Assembly: GCA_019083985.1 (NCBI GenBank) | Contig: JAHRCV010000004.1 | Coordinates: forward strand, 124,001 to 188,000 | DNA length: 64,000 nt | DNA from: Rhizobiales bacterium TNE-4 | Lineage (GTDB): Bacteria > Pseudomonadota > Alphaproteobacteria > Rhizobiales > Beijerinckiaceae | Direction: 5' to 3' | Shown: piece after piece, positions 17,619 to 26,280 of the stretch | Numbering within the stretch: the first letter of the stretch is position 1 | Layout of the letters: every line of letters starts with the position of its first letter | The notes under the pieces: generated by a model | Seen by the model: only the letters and a program-made list of their open reading frames with translations | Told to the model about the DNA's origin: nothing | The model's database searches: none | Made by a program: the position numbers and the translations under genes

Positions 17619-17837
17619 CGTGACCCCAAGGCTTCCCTTAAGGCCGCACAAATTGAATCCAATTCATTGAAGAATGGGCTCTTTCCGGGTCTTTTCTTTT
17701 CTCATGTTGGCCAATGGTTGCATTGCCGCAGGGCTCTGGACCGGTCACTTTCCAAAGGTCATGATGACAGCATGGCCTGCACGGCAGGCCTGCCAAGAAC
17801 AGATGGCGGTTGACCGCCACAACTTTGGGGACGGCCG
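17619..17837 (+). promoter_or_regulatory. Intergenic region upstream of the ligase and transporter operon
   Basis: No gene is apparent in these 219 bases. A strong small hairpin, GGCCTGC at 17774-17780 with GCAGGCC at 17784-17790, lies about 50 bases before the next gene. No T tract follows it, so it looks more like a leader or operator element than a terminator. A promoter for the downstream operon is expected here but none is clear by eye. Confidence 0.3.
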
Positions 17838-19850
17838 GTGTTCGATTTGAACAACCGGAGCATCAGGGAGGACGCCCACGTGGAAGCCGCACAGGCCCTG
17901 CGCGAGGATACATTTCCGAAATTATTAGCACGCAATGCGCGCGTGCGCGGCGACCGTCCGGCGATCCGTCATAAGGATCTCGGCATTTGGCAAACATGGA
18001 GCTGGGCCGAGGTTTACGCCAATGTGCGTGCACTCGCTGCGAGCTACCACGCGCTTGGGCTTGAGCGTGGCGACACGATTGCGATCATCGGCGCCAACCG
18101 CCCGAAGCTCTATTGGTCGATGATGGCAGCACAGATGCTCGGCGCGATCCCGGTGCCGGTCTATGCCGATGCGGTCGCCGATGAAATGGCCTATGTGCTG
18201 GAGCATGCTCAGGTCAAACTCGCGGCCGTGCAGGACCAAGAACAGGTCGACAAGATCCTCTCGATCTCCGACCGCCTGCATTATCTCAAATACATTGCGT
18301 ATGATTGGGGTCGCGGGCTCAGAGATTACGACCATGCACGGCTAAGGTCGATCGAAGAGCTGATCCAGCAAGGCCGTAAATCGTTGCAGGACAAAGCCGT
18401 TTCGGCCGCCCTCGACGCCAGCATGGCGGCGGGCAAAGGCGCAGACACGTCGGTTATTCTCTATACGTCGGGAACAACGGGACGCTCGAAAGGCGTGATG
18501 CTTTCGGCTGAGCGCTGCATCAATGCAGCGACCGACAGCGTGGCCTTCGACAAGCTCAACGATCGCGATGAAGTCCTTGCCTATCTACCGCTTGCGTGGG
18601 TGGGCGACCATTACATGAATTATGCGCAAGGCTTGGTGGCAGGCTATTGCATGTCGTGCCCTGAAAGCGCCGAAACGGTGCAACAGGATTTGCGCGAAAT
18701 CGGGCCAACTTTCTACTTTGCACCGCCGCGCGTGTTCGAAAGTCTTTTGACGCGCGTGATGATCCGCATGGAAGATGCAAGCGCACCCAAGCGCAAGATG
18801 TTCCATTATTTCATCGGTGTTGCGAAGAAATATGGCGAGAAAATTTTGAATGGCGAAAGCGTGCCGCTGTCCGGCCGCTTGATGTACGAGCTCGGTAACC
18901 TTCTCGTTTATGCGCCACTCAAGAATGTGCTGGGCTTTTCGCGTATGCGCGTCGGCTATACGGCGGGTGAGGCGATTGGACCCGAACTGTTCTCTTTCTA
19001 CCGCTCGCTCGGCCTCAATCTGAAACAGCTCTATGGCCAGACCGAAGCCTTCCTATACGTGACGGTGCAGCCCGATGGCCAAATCCGCGCCGATACGGTT
19101 GGCCCGCTTGCGCCGAATGTGGAAGTGAAGATCAGCCCGGAAGGCGAAGTCCTGTTCAAATCCCCGGGCATGTTCTTGGGCTATTTCCGCGACGAGGACC
19201 GCACGGCCGAGACGTTGACGCCGGACGGCTTCATCAAAACAGGCGACGCCGGCTTCTTCGAGCCGCAATCGGGCCATCTCAAAATCATCGACCGCGCCAA
19301 GGATGTCGGCAAACTCGCCAATGGCGATCTGTTCCCGCCGAAATATGTCGAGAACAAGCTGAAATTCTATCCGAATATCAAGGAAGCGGTGGCCTTCGGC
19401 GACCAACGGGACGCAGTTACCTGCTTCATCAATATTGATATCACCGCGGTCGGCAATTGGGCCGAGCGCAACAATGTTGTTTATGGCTCCTATCAAGAAC
19501 TCGCGGGTCACCCGCTCGTCTATGATATGATCGCGGCGCATGTGAACGAAGTGAATCGTTCGCTCGCACAAGAGCCCATGATGGCTGGCGCACAGATCAA
19601 GCGCTTCCTGATCCTGCACAAGGAACTTGATGCGGATGACGGCGAATTGACGCGTACGCAGAAAGTGCGTCGCGGCTTCATTGCCGAACGTTATCAGCCT
19701 TTGATCGACGCCCTCTATAATGGTTCGCAGGAAGCCGATATCTCAACCGAAGTGACGTTCGAAGATGGGCGCAAGGGTATGATTTCGGCCCGCGTCAAGA
19801 TTCGCGATTGCGATATCGTCCCCGTTTCAGCACGCAGCAAGGCCGCATGA
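17838..19850 (+). CDS. AMP-forming long-chain/aryl acyl-CoA synthetase
   Basis: A 670-residue adenylate-forming ligase. The P-loop YTSGTTGRSKG is near residues 208-218, a QTEAF motif near 401, and TGDAGFFE then IIDRAKDVGKLANGD near 470-495. It activates a carboxylic acid to its CoA thioester. The frame opens with GTG at 17838, but an in-frame GTG at 17880 has a much better ribosome site (AGGGAGGAC eight bases away) and would give 656 residues. It is translationally coupled to the next gene (ATGA overlap at 19847), which encodes an ABC ATPase. Ligases of this type commonly accompany amino-acid-type ABC importers for aromatic or fatty acids. The exact substrate is unknown. Confidence 0.88.
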   Translation: MFDLNNRSIREDAHVEAAQALREDTFPKLLARNARVRGDRPAIRHKDLGIWQTWSWAEVYANVRALAASYHALGLERGDTIAIIGANRPKLYWSMMAAQMLGAIPVPVYADAVADEMAYVLEHAQVKLAAVQDQEQVDKILSISDRLHYLKYIAYDWGRGLRDYDHARLRSIEELIQQGRKSLQDKAVSAALDASMAAGKGADTSVILYTSGTTGRSKGVMLSAERCINAATDSVAFDKLNDRDEVLAYLPLAWVGDHYMNYAQGLVAGYCMSCPESAETVQQDLREIGPTFYFAPPRVFESLLTRVMIRMEDASAPKRKMFHYFIGVAKKYGEKILNGESVPLSGRLMYELGNLLVYAPLKNVLGFSRMRVGYTAGEAIGPELFSFYRSLGLNLKQLYGQTEAFLYVTVQPDGQIRADTVGPLAPNVEVKISPEGEVLFKSPGMFLGYFRDEDRTAETLTPDGFIKTGDAGFFEPQSGHLKIIDRAKDVGKLANGDLFPPKYVENKLKFYPNIKEAVAFGDQRDAVTCFINIDITAVGNWAERNNVVYGSYQELAGHPLVYDMIAAHVNEVNRSLAQEPMMAGAQIKRFLILHKELDADDGELTRTQKVRRGFIAERYQPLIDALYNGSQEADISTEVTFEDGRKGMISARVKIRDCDIVPVSARSKAA

Positions 19851-20659
19851 TGGACGCCTCCGTTCAAACAAAAACGCACAATCTGGCGAAAGGCGATACG
19901 CTGCTCGCCGTTGACAATGTGTCCCTGTCTTTCGGTGGCGTGAAAGCGATCACCGACGTGTCCTTTGACATCAAAAAGGGTGAGATCCGCGCGATCATTG
20001 GCCCGAATGGTGCGGGCAAGACGTCGATGCTCAACGTGATCAACGGATTTTATCATCCGCAGCAGGGTCGCATCACCTTCAAAGGTGAGACACGGCAGAA
20101 GATGCGCCCCTATGTGGCCGCAAGCCAAGGCATTGCGCGAACCTTCCAAAACGTTGCGCTCTTCAAAGGCATGACGACGCTCGACAATATCATGGCGGGC
20201 CGCACGCTGAAGATGAATACTGGTTTCTTCTGGCAGCTCTGGCGGCATGGCCCGGCGATGCGTGAAGAAGTCGAGCATCGCCACATCGTCGAAGAGATCA
20301 TCGATTTTCTTGAAATTCAGGCGATCCGTAAAACGCCGGTGGGCAAACTCCCCTATGGCTTGCAGAAGCGTGTTGAACTGGGTCGCGCGCTGGCGATGGA
20401 ACCGGAACTGCTCCTGCTCGATGAGCCGATGGCCGGCATGAACCTCGAAGAAAAAGAGGACATGTCGCGCTTCATCATCGACGTGAACACCCAGTATGGA
20501 ACGACGATTGCACTGATCGAGCATGATATCAGCGTGGTGATGGATCTCTCCGACCGCGTTGTTGTGCTGGAATATGGCCGCAAGATTGCCGATGGCACGC
20601 CGAACCAAGTGAAGAACGACCAGACGGTCATCGACGCCTATCTCGGCGTTCCGCATTGA
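19847..20659 (+). CDS. livG: Branched-chain amino acid-type ABC transporter ATPase (LivG family)
   Basis: A 270-residue ABC ATPase of the HAAT/Liv family. Walker A is GPNGAGKT at residues 52-59, a Q-loop is in ARTFQNVALF, and the signature is the degenerate LPYGLQKRVELGRAL usual for LivG. Walker B is LLLDEPMAGM, followed by the switch histidine in LIEHDISVV. The ATG at 19847 overlaps the preceding stop. The ORF extends 13 codons further upstream inside the ligase gene and was not used. It works with LivF to power LivH/LivM. Substrates of such systems include aromatic acids as well as amino acids, and the flanking CoA ligases favour an aromatic substrate. Confidence 0.92.
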   Translation: MMDASVQTKTHNLAKGDTLLAVDNVSLSFGGVKAITDVSFDIKKGEIRAIIGPNGAGKTSMLNVINGFYHPQQGRITFKGETRQKMRPYVAASQGIARTFQNVALFKGMTTLDNIMAGRTLKMNTGFFWQLWRHGPAMREEVEHRHIVEEIIDFLEIQAIRKTPVGKLPYGLQKRVELGRALAMEPELLLLDEPMAGMNLEEKEDMSRFIIDVNTQYGTTIALIEHDISVVMDLSDRVVVLEYGRKIADGTPNQVKNDQTVIDAYLGVPH

Positions 20660-20669
20660 GGGCCTGACG

Positions 20670-21626
20670 ATGCATGTACTCTATATGGTCCTGATTGATC
20701 CGTTCGTGCAGATGGTGTCTGCACCGGATCTTTTCATCCAGACAATCTGGGAAGGCCTTGTCGCTGGCGTTCTCTATGCGCTCATTGCGCTCGGCTTCGT
20801 GCTCATCTTCAAAGCGTCGGGCGTGTTCAACTTCGCGCAAGGCATGATGGTTGTGTTTGCTGGCCTCACGCTGATCGCGTTCCAAGATATGGGGCTGCCC
20901 GCCATTGTTGCGCTCGCGGCTTCGATTGGCGTGATGTATCTCCTCGCCTTCTCGATCGAGCGCGTCGTGCTCAGGCCTTTGGTGAACCAGCCCGACATCA
21001 TCCTGTTCATGGCGACGTTCGGCATCACCTATTTGCTGATCGGCTTTGGCGAAATGATCTTTGGTGGCGAACCGAAGGAAGTGAACACCAAGGCGTTCTG
21101 GCTGCCGCAGGGCTCGATCGAATTCCCGGTGCTCGGCGGCTTTGTGCAGATGCAGAAGATCGACATCGCGGCTGCCATCATCGCCGGGTTGATGATCGCG
21201 GCTCTCGCCTTCTTCTTCCAGAAAACGCGCATCGGGCGCGCGTTACGCGCGGTCGCGGATAGCCACAAGGCCGCCCTATCGGTTGGCATTTCACTCAATC
21301 AAATCTGGGTGATCGTGTGGTTTGCTGCGGGCATCGTCGCGCTCGTGGCCGGCATCATGTGGGGCGCACGCTCCAACGTGTCCTTCGCGCTGCAAGTTGT
21401 CGCGCTGAAGGCTTTGCCAGTGCTGATCCTCGGCGGCTTCACCTCGATCCCTGGCGCCATCATTGGCGGATTGATCATCGGGGTCGGCGAAAAGCTCGGC
21501 GAATTTTATTGGGGCCCGTTGATGGGTGGCGGCATTGAAAGCTGGCTCGCCTATTTCATCGCCTTGGGCTTCCTGCTGTTCCGGCCGCAAGGCCTGTTCG
21601 GCGACAAGATCATCGAACGTATTTAA
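20670..21626 (+). CDS. livH: ABC transporter permease (LivH family)
   Basis: A 318-residue permease with about eight hydrophobic segments. The LivH-typical opening GLVAGVLYALIALGFVLIFKASGVFNFAQG is at about residues 31-60, and the EAA-like region RIGRALRAVADSHKAALSVGIS is at about 190-211. With LivM it forms the inner-membrane channel. It starts 10 bases after livG and is followed by livM after 12 bases, all in one operon. Confidence 0.93.
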   Translation: MHVLYMVLIDPFVQMVSAPDLFIQTIWEGLVAGVLYALIALGFVLIFKASGVFNFAQGMMVVFAGLTLIAFQDMGLPAIVALAASIGVMYLLAFSIERVVLRPLVNQPDIILFMATFGITYLLIGFGEMIFGGEPKEVNTKAFWLPQGSIEFPVLGGFVQMQKIDIAAAIIAGLMIAALAFFFQKTRIGRALRAVADSHKAALSVGISLNQIWVIVWFAAGIVALVAGIMWGARSNVSFALQVVALKALPVLILGGFTSIPGAIIGGLIIGVGEKLGEFYWGPLMGGGIESWLAYFIALGFLLFRPQGLFGDKIIERI

Positions 21627-21638
21627 GGGGGCGAGAGC

Positions 21639-22718
21639 GTGTTTTACCGCGAAGCCGGCCAATTCAAGACGACCTATCCTTCCGACATGGCGGTCTTCCC
21701 GATCGCACAAGATCGCATCGGGCTAGGGCTCATTCTTGCAGCAGCCTTCATCCTCATTCCGCTCTTTGCGAGCGATTTCATCCTGTCCTCAGTGATGATC
21801 CCGTTCCTCGTCTTCTCGCTGGCAGCGATTGGGCTCAACATTCTGACGGGCTATACCGGGCTCATTTCGCTCGGCACCGGAGCGTTCATGGGCGTAGGCG
21901 CCTATGCTTGCTACAAGCTGATGACGATTTTTCCGGGTGTGAACATCATCATCTGGATCATCTCCGCTGGCTTCTTCTCAGCCTTGGTCGGCATCATCTT
22001 CGGCATCCCCAGCCTGCGCATCAAAGGCTTCTATCTCGCGGTGGCGACACTTGCGGCGCAATTCTTCCTACAATGGTGCTTCGTCCGCATTCCCTGGCTC
22101 TATAATTACAACGCCTCAGGCGCGATCGAAGTTGGCACCCGCACCTTGTTCGGTATCCCGATCGTTGGGCCGAATGCGACGCCGGAAGCACGCTATTACG
22201 TGATGCTCTGCATTGTTGTCGCGTTGACATGGATTGCCTCCAACATCGTGCACGGCAAAATCGGCCGCTCTTGGATGGCCGTGCGCGACATGGACATTGC
22301 CGCCGAACTCATGGGGATCAAACTCCTCGACACCAAGCTCCTCGCGTTCGCCGTTTCCTCGTTCTACGCCGGCGTAGCAGGCGCGTGCATGATGTTCCTC
22401 TGGTATGGCGGGGGTGAAGCATCCGATGCGTTCAACATCAACCAGAGCTTCCTGATCCTCTTCATGGTGATCATTGGCGGGCTCGGCAGCTTGATCGGTT
22501 CATTCTTCGGAGCTGCTTTCATCTCCATACTGCCGACGGTCCTGAAATTCGGCCTGCCTGCGATTGGCATCCCGCTGTCGGGGGCTACGGCCGAGCATCT
22601 CATCCACATTCTGGTGGGTGCGTTGATCATTTTCTTCCTGATCGTTGAACCGCACGGGCTCGCCCGGTTGTGGCAGATCGGGAAACAGAAATTGCGGATG
22701 TGGCCTTTCCCCTATTGA
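21639..22718 (+). CDS. livM: ABC transporter permease (LivM family)
   Basis: A 359-residue permease with about nine hydrophobic segments. It carries LNILTGYTGLISLGTGAFMGVGAYACY (about residues 67-93), the LivM hallmark, and KIGRSWMAVRDMDIAAELMGI in the cytoplasmic coupling loop. GTG is the start codon, preceded by AAGGGGGCGAGA. It is the partner of LivH. It is separated from the binding-protein gene by 90 bases. Confidence 0.93.
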   Translation: MFYREAGQFKTTYPSDMAVFPIAQDRIGLGLILAAAFILIPLFASDFILSSVMIPFLVFSLAAIGLNILTGYTGLISLGTGAFMGVGAYACYKLMTIFPGVNIIIWIISAGFFSALVGIIFGIPSLRIKGFYLAVATLAAQFFLQWCFVRIPWLYNYNASGAIEVGTRTLFGIPIVGPNATPEARYYVMLCIVVALTWIASNIVHGKIGRSWMAVRDMDIAAELMGIKLLDTKLLAFAVSSFYAGVAGACMMFLWYGGGEASDAFNINQSFLILFMVIIGGLGSLIGSFFGAAFISILPTVLKFGLPAIGIPLSGATAEHLIHILVGALIIFFLIVEPHGLARLWQIGKQKLRMWPFPY

Positions 22719-22808
22719 GGGGGCGGGAAGGCCATTGCCGCGACACTCCGTGACAAGCGGAGACAATTCGAACGGCGCGTAAACGCGTCACAACCTTGGG
22801 AGGTTACG

Positions 22809-24131
22809 ATGAAGTTCCGTCATTTCGCTCTGGGAGCGGCTGCTGCCGTTCTCGCTGGGGCGACCACTTTGCCGGTGCAGGCACAGGACACGATCTATGT
22901 CCCGCTCCTGACCTATCGCACGGGACCGTTCGCCAATTCGGGCATTCCGATTGCGGATGGCATGCATGATTACCTGCGCATGCTGAACGAGCGCGATGGC
23001 GGCATTGGTGGCGCCAAGATCGTGATCGAAGAATGCGAAACCGGTTACGACACCAAGAAGGGCATCGAATGTTATGAATCGACCAAGGGCAAAAACCCGG
23101 TCGTTTATAACCCCTACTCCACGGGCATCACGCTGCAGATGATCCCGAAGGCTTCGGCTGACAAGATCCCGGTTCTGTCGATGGCCTATGGCCTCTCGGC
23201 TTCGGCGAATGGCAACACCTTCCCGTGGATCTTCAATCCGCCGGCCACCTATTGGGATGGCGCTTCGGCCTTCGTGCGTCACGTGGCTGAACAATCGGGT
23301 GGCTTCGACAAGCTCAAGGGCAAGAAGCTTGGCCTGATCCATCTCGACGCGCCGTTCGGCAAGGAACCGATTGCGCTGCTCGAAGCGCTGTCGAAGAAGT
23401 ATGGCTTCGAACTGAAGCTCTACCCCGTCGCTGCGTCTGACATGCAGAACCAAGGTTCGGTCTGGCTGAACATCCGCCGCGACCGTCCGGATTGGATCTA
23501 CAATCAGGGTTGGGGCGCGATGAACCCAACCGCCGTGAAGGAAGCTGCGAAGAACAACTTCCCGATGGATCGCCTCGTCGGCGTCTGGTGGGCTGGTGGT
23601 GACGACGATGCACGCGGTGGCGGCGACGCTGCCAAGGGCTACAAGTCGCTCAACTTCCATGCCGCTGGCACGAACTTCCCGGTCATCCAGGACATTCAGA
23701 AGCATGTCGTGGACAAGGGCCTGTCAAAGGCTCCGAAGGATAAGGTTGGCGAAAACCTCTACAACCGCGGTGTCTACAATTCGATGCTGATCGCCGAAGC
23801 GGTCCGCAACGCGCAGAAGATCACCGGCAAGAAGGCGATCACTGCGGAAGACATGCGTAAGGGCCTCGAGTCGCTCAACATCACCGATGCGCGCCTCAAG
23901 GAAATCGGCATGGACGGCTTTGCTGCGCCGCTCAAGCTGACTTGCGAAGACCATAATGGCCACAACAAGATCTATGTGGCGCAATGGGATGGCACGAAGT
24001 GGGTGAAGGGTTCGGAATGGATGGAACCGCTCACCGCTGACGTGATGCCGCTCCTCAATGCAGCCGCGGAAGACTATGCCAAGGCCAACAATTGGCCGGC
24101 TCGCACCGAAGCCTGCCAGAAGGGCTCGTAA
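22809..24131 (+). CDS. livK: ABC transporter periplasmic substrate-binding protein (LivK-like)
   Basis: A 440-residue exported protein. Its signal peptide (residues 1-25) ends PVQAQ, followed by a type-I periplasmic binding fold (TYRTGPFANSGIPIADGMHDYLRMLNERDGGIGG). It is longer than leucine-binding proteins, like members that bind aromatic or amide ligands, so the substrate is left open. The ribosome site is CTTGGGAGGTTACG. A strong terminator follows at 24141-24170, which would let the binding protein be made in excess over the downstream ATPase. Confidence 0.9.
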   Translation: MKFRHFALGAAAAVLAGATTLPVQAQDTIYVPLLTYRTGPFANSGIPIADGMHDYLRMLNERDGGIGGAKIVIEECETGYDTKKGIECYESTKGKNPVVYNPYSTGITLQMIPKASADKIPVLSMAYGLSASANGNTFPWIFNPPATYWDGASAFVRHVAEQSGGFDKLKGKKLGLIHLDAPFGKEPIALLEALSKKYGFELKLYPVAASDMQNQGSVWLNIRRDRPDWIYNQGWGAMNPTAVKEAAKNNFPMDRLVGVWWAGGDDDARGGGDAAKGYKSLNFHAAGTNFPVIQDIQKHVVDKGLSKAPKDKVGENLYNRGVYNSMLIAEAVRNAQKITGKKAITAEDMRKGLESLNITDARLKEIGMDGFAAPLKLTCEDHNGHNKIYVAQWDGTKWVKGSEWMEPLTADVMPLLNAAAEDYAKANNWPARTEACQKGS

Positions 24132-24140
24132 TAAAGCATC

Positions 24141-24170
24141 GGGGCGGTGCATGTCGCACCGCCCCTTTTT
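24141..24170 (+). terminator. Intrinsic terminator between livK and livF
   Basis: GGGGCGGTGC at 24141-24150 pairs perfectly with GCACCGCCCC at 24156-24165 over a five-base loop, followed by five T residues. livF and the ligase continue on the same strand, so either read-through supplies them or they have their own promoter. Confidence 0.85.
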
Positions 24171-24191
24171 CCATTCTGACGAGATGACGCC

Positions 24192-25031
24192 ATGACCGCT
24201 TCCGCTGCTGCCGCGCCAGAACCGGCGACCGAAAAGATCCTCTCGGTCAACAATATCGAAGTGATCTATGATCACGTCATTCTTGTTCTCAAAGGCGTAT
24301 CGCTTGACGTGCCGCGTGGTGGCATTGTTGCCATTCTGGGCGCCAATGGCGCCGGCAAAACGACAACGCTGAAGGCTATTTCCAATTTGCTGCGCGCCGA
24401 GCGCGGCGAAGTGACCAAAGGGTCGATCGAATTCGAAGGTGAGCGCGTTGATCGCCTCAACCCGAACGATCTGGTCCGCAAAGGCTGCATTCAGGTGATG
24501 GAAGGCCGCCATTGCTTCGGCCATCTCACCATTGAAGAAAATCTCCTCACAGGCGCGTTCACACGGCGCGATGGTAATGCCGCGATCAAGCGCGACATGG
24601 AGATGATCTATGATTATTTCCCGCGCCTGCGGCAACGCAAAGGCTCAATGGCCGGCTATACTTCGGGCGGCGAACAGCAAATGTGCGCGATCGGCCGGGC
24701 GATGATGTCGCGCCCGAAAATGATTCTGCTCGACGAACCTTCGATGGGGCTTGCGCCGCAAGTCGTCGAGGAAATTTTCGAAATCGTCAAAACATTGAAC
24801 ACCAAGGAAGGCGTCTCCTTCCTCTTGGCAGAACAGAACACCAATGTGGCGCTGCGTTACGCGACCTATGGTTATATACTCGAAACCGGCCGCGTCGTGA
24901 TGGACGGCGAAGCCAAAGCTTTGCGTGAGAATGAAGACGTAAAAGAGTTTTACCTTGGCGTCTCAGGCGGTGATCGCAAATCGTTCCGCGAAGTAAAAAG
25001 CTACAAGCGCCGCAAGCGCTGGTTGGCATGA
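24192..25031 (+). CDS. livF: Branched-chain amino acid-type ABC transporter ATPase (LivF family)
   Basis: A 279-residue ABC ATPase. Walker A is GANGAGKT at residues 50-57, the signature is TSGGEQQM, Walker B is ILLDEPSMGLAP, and VMEGRHCFGHLTIEENLLTGAF is typical of LivF. It partners LivG. The C-terminal tail (SFREVKSYKRRKRWL) is longer and more basic than usual. It lies after the livK terminator and eight bases before the CoA-ligase gene, so those two are co-transcribed. Confidence 0.92.
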   Translation: MTASAAAAPEPATEKILSVNNIEVIYDHVILVLKGVSLDVPRGGIVAILGANGAGKTTTLKAISNLLRAERGEVTKGSIEFEGERVDRLNPNDLVRKGCIQVMEGRHCFGHLTIEENLLTGAFTRRDGNAAIKRDMEMIYDYFPRLRQRKGSMAGYTSGGEQQMCAIGRAMMSRPKMILLDEPSMGLAPQVVEEIFEIVKTLNTKEGVSFLLAEQNTNVALRYATYGYILETGRVVMDGEAKALRENEDVKEFYLGVSGGDRKSFREVKSYKRRKRWLA

Positions 25032-25038
25032 GGACGGC

Positions 25039-26268
25039 ATGACTGAGCATTTCGACGCACTTGAAAAACAGGATGCCGCCGCCCGCGAGGTTGCGCTCCT
25101 GTATCGCCTGCCTGAACTCATTCGCAAGGCGATGCATCTCCCGGGATGGAAGAAGCATTTGGGTGCGATCGATACCAATGCCATAACGTCACGCGCCGCG
25201 CTCGCAAATCTTCCTGTTCTCAGAAAGTCCGATCTACCAGCGCTGCAGAAAGCCGATCCGCCTTTTGCGGGCCTCATCGGCGATACGAGCAATGATGGCC
25301 GCCTGTTCGCGTCTCCCGGCCCGATTTTCGAAGCGGAAAGCCGTGAACCTGACGTGTGGCGTTGTGCGCGTGCGATGTTTGCTGCCGGATTCCGCAAAGG
25401 CGACATCGTGCTGAATACGTTCAGCTACCATCTGACGCCGGGCGGATTTGTCATGGATTCGGGCGCGCGTGCGCTGGGATGCCCCGTCATTCCAGCCGGC
25501 CCTGGCAATACCGAGCAGCAGCTTGAAGTCATTCAGCAACTCCGCCCCGTCGCCTATGCAGGCACACCGGACTTTCTGAAAATCATTCTCGATAAGGCGC
25601 AGGAGACAGGCAAGGACGTCTCTTCCCTGAAGAAGGCTCTGGTTTCAGGCGGTGCGTTCACGCCAAGCCTGCGTGAATTGTTCGCCTCCAAGGGCATTAC
25701 TGCGTATCAATGCTATGCCACCGCTGACGTGGGCGTGATCGCCTATGAAACGCCTGCGCGTGAAGGGATGATCGTCAATGAAGACGTGATCCTGGAAATC
25801 GTGCGGCCCGGCACGGGCGATCCTGTGCAAGAGGGTGAAGTCGGCGAGATTGTTGTTACCTCATTCAACATGCACCACCCCATGATCAGGCTAGCGCTGG
25901 GTGATCTCACTGCCTTTCTACCGGGAACTTCACCGTGCGGACGCACGGGACTGCGCATCAAAGGCTGGATGGGCCGCGCCGATCAGACAGCGAAGGTGAA
26001 GGGCATGTTCGTGCGCCCGGAACAGATCGCCGAAATCGGCAGGCGCCACGCTGCGTTGAAAAAACTACGCCTCATTATCACGCGTGAGAATGAGCAGGAT
26101 GTGATGACGCTGCGCGCAGAAGCGACGGATTGCAATGATGCGCTTGTGGCCGCACTCGGTAACAGCATCAAATCCATCACCAAGCTGAGCGGCAAAGTGG
26201 AATTGGTTGCACCCGGCAGCTTGCCCAATGATGGTAAGGTGATCGCCGACGAGCGCCCCGTCGGCTGA
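25039..26268 (+). CDS. Phenylacetate-CoA ligase-like AMP-forming enzyme
   Basis: A 409-residue member of the PaaK branch of adenylate-forming ligases, slightly shorter than typical PaaK. It has FASPGPIFEAESR in place of the usual glycine-rich P-loop region, AYAGTPDFLKIIL, then QCYATADVGVIAYE, and RLALGDLTAFLPGTSPCGRTGLRIKGWMGRADQTAKVKGMFV near the hinge. Family members activate phenylacetate or related aryl acids to CoA esters. Its place in the ABC transporter operon, downstream of an ior fusion, supports an aryl acid substrate, but the precise acid cannot be named. Confidence 0.82.
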   Translation: MTEHFDALEKQDAAAREVALLYRLPELIRKAMHLPGWKKHLGAIDTNAITSRAALANLPVLRKSDLPALQKADPPFAGLIGDTSNDGRLFASPGPIFEAESREPDVWRCARAMFAAGFRKGDIVLNTFSYHLTPGGFVMDSGARALGCPVIPAGPGNTEQQLEVIQQLRPVAYAGTPDFLKIILDKAQETGKDVSSLKKALVSGGAFTPSLRELFASKGITAYQCYATADVGVIAYETPAREGMIVNEDVILEIVRPGTGDPVQEGEVGEIVVTSFNMHHPMIRLALGDLTAFLPGTSPCGRTGLRIKGWMGRADQTAKVKGMFVRPEQIAEIGRRHAALKKLRLIITRENEQDVMTLRAEATDCNDALVAALGNSIKSITKLSGKVELVAPGSLPNDGKVIADERPVG

Positions 26269-26280
26269 TCCACGCGATCC

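Noticed and set aside
19715..20656. 313-codon minus-strand frame opposite livG
   Set aside because: Shadow frame of an ABC ATPase; His/Arg-rich and lacking motifs.
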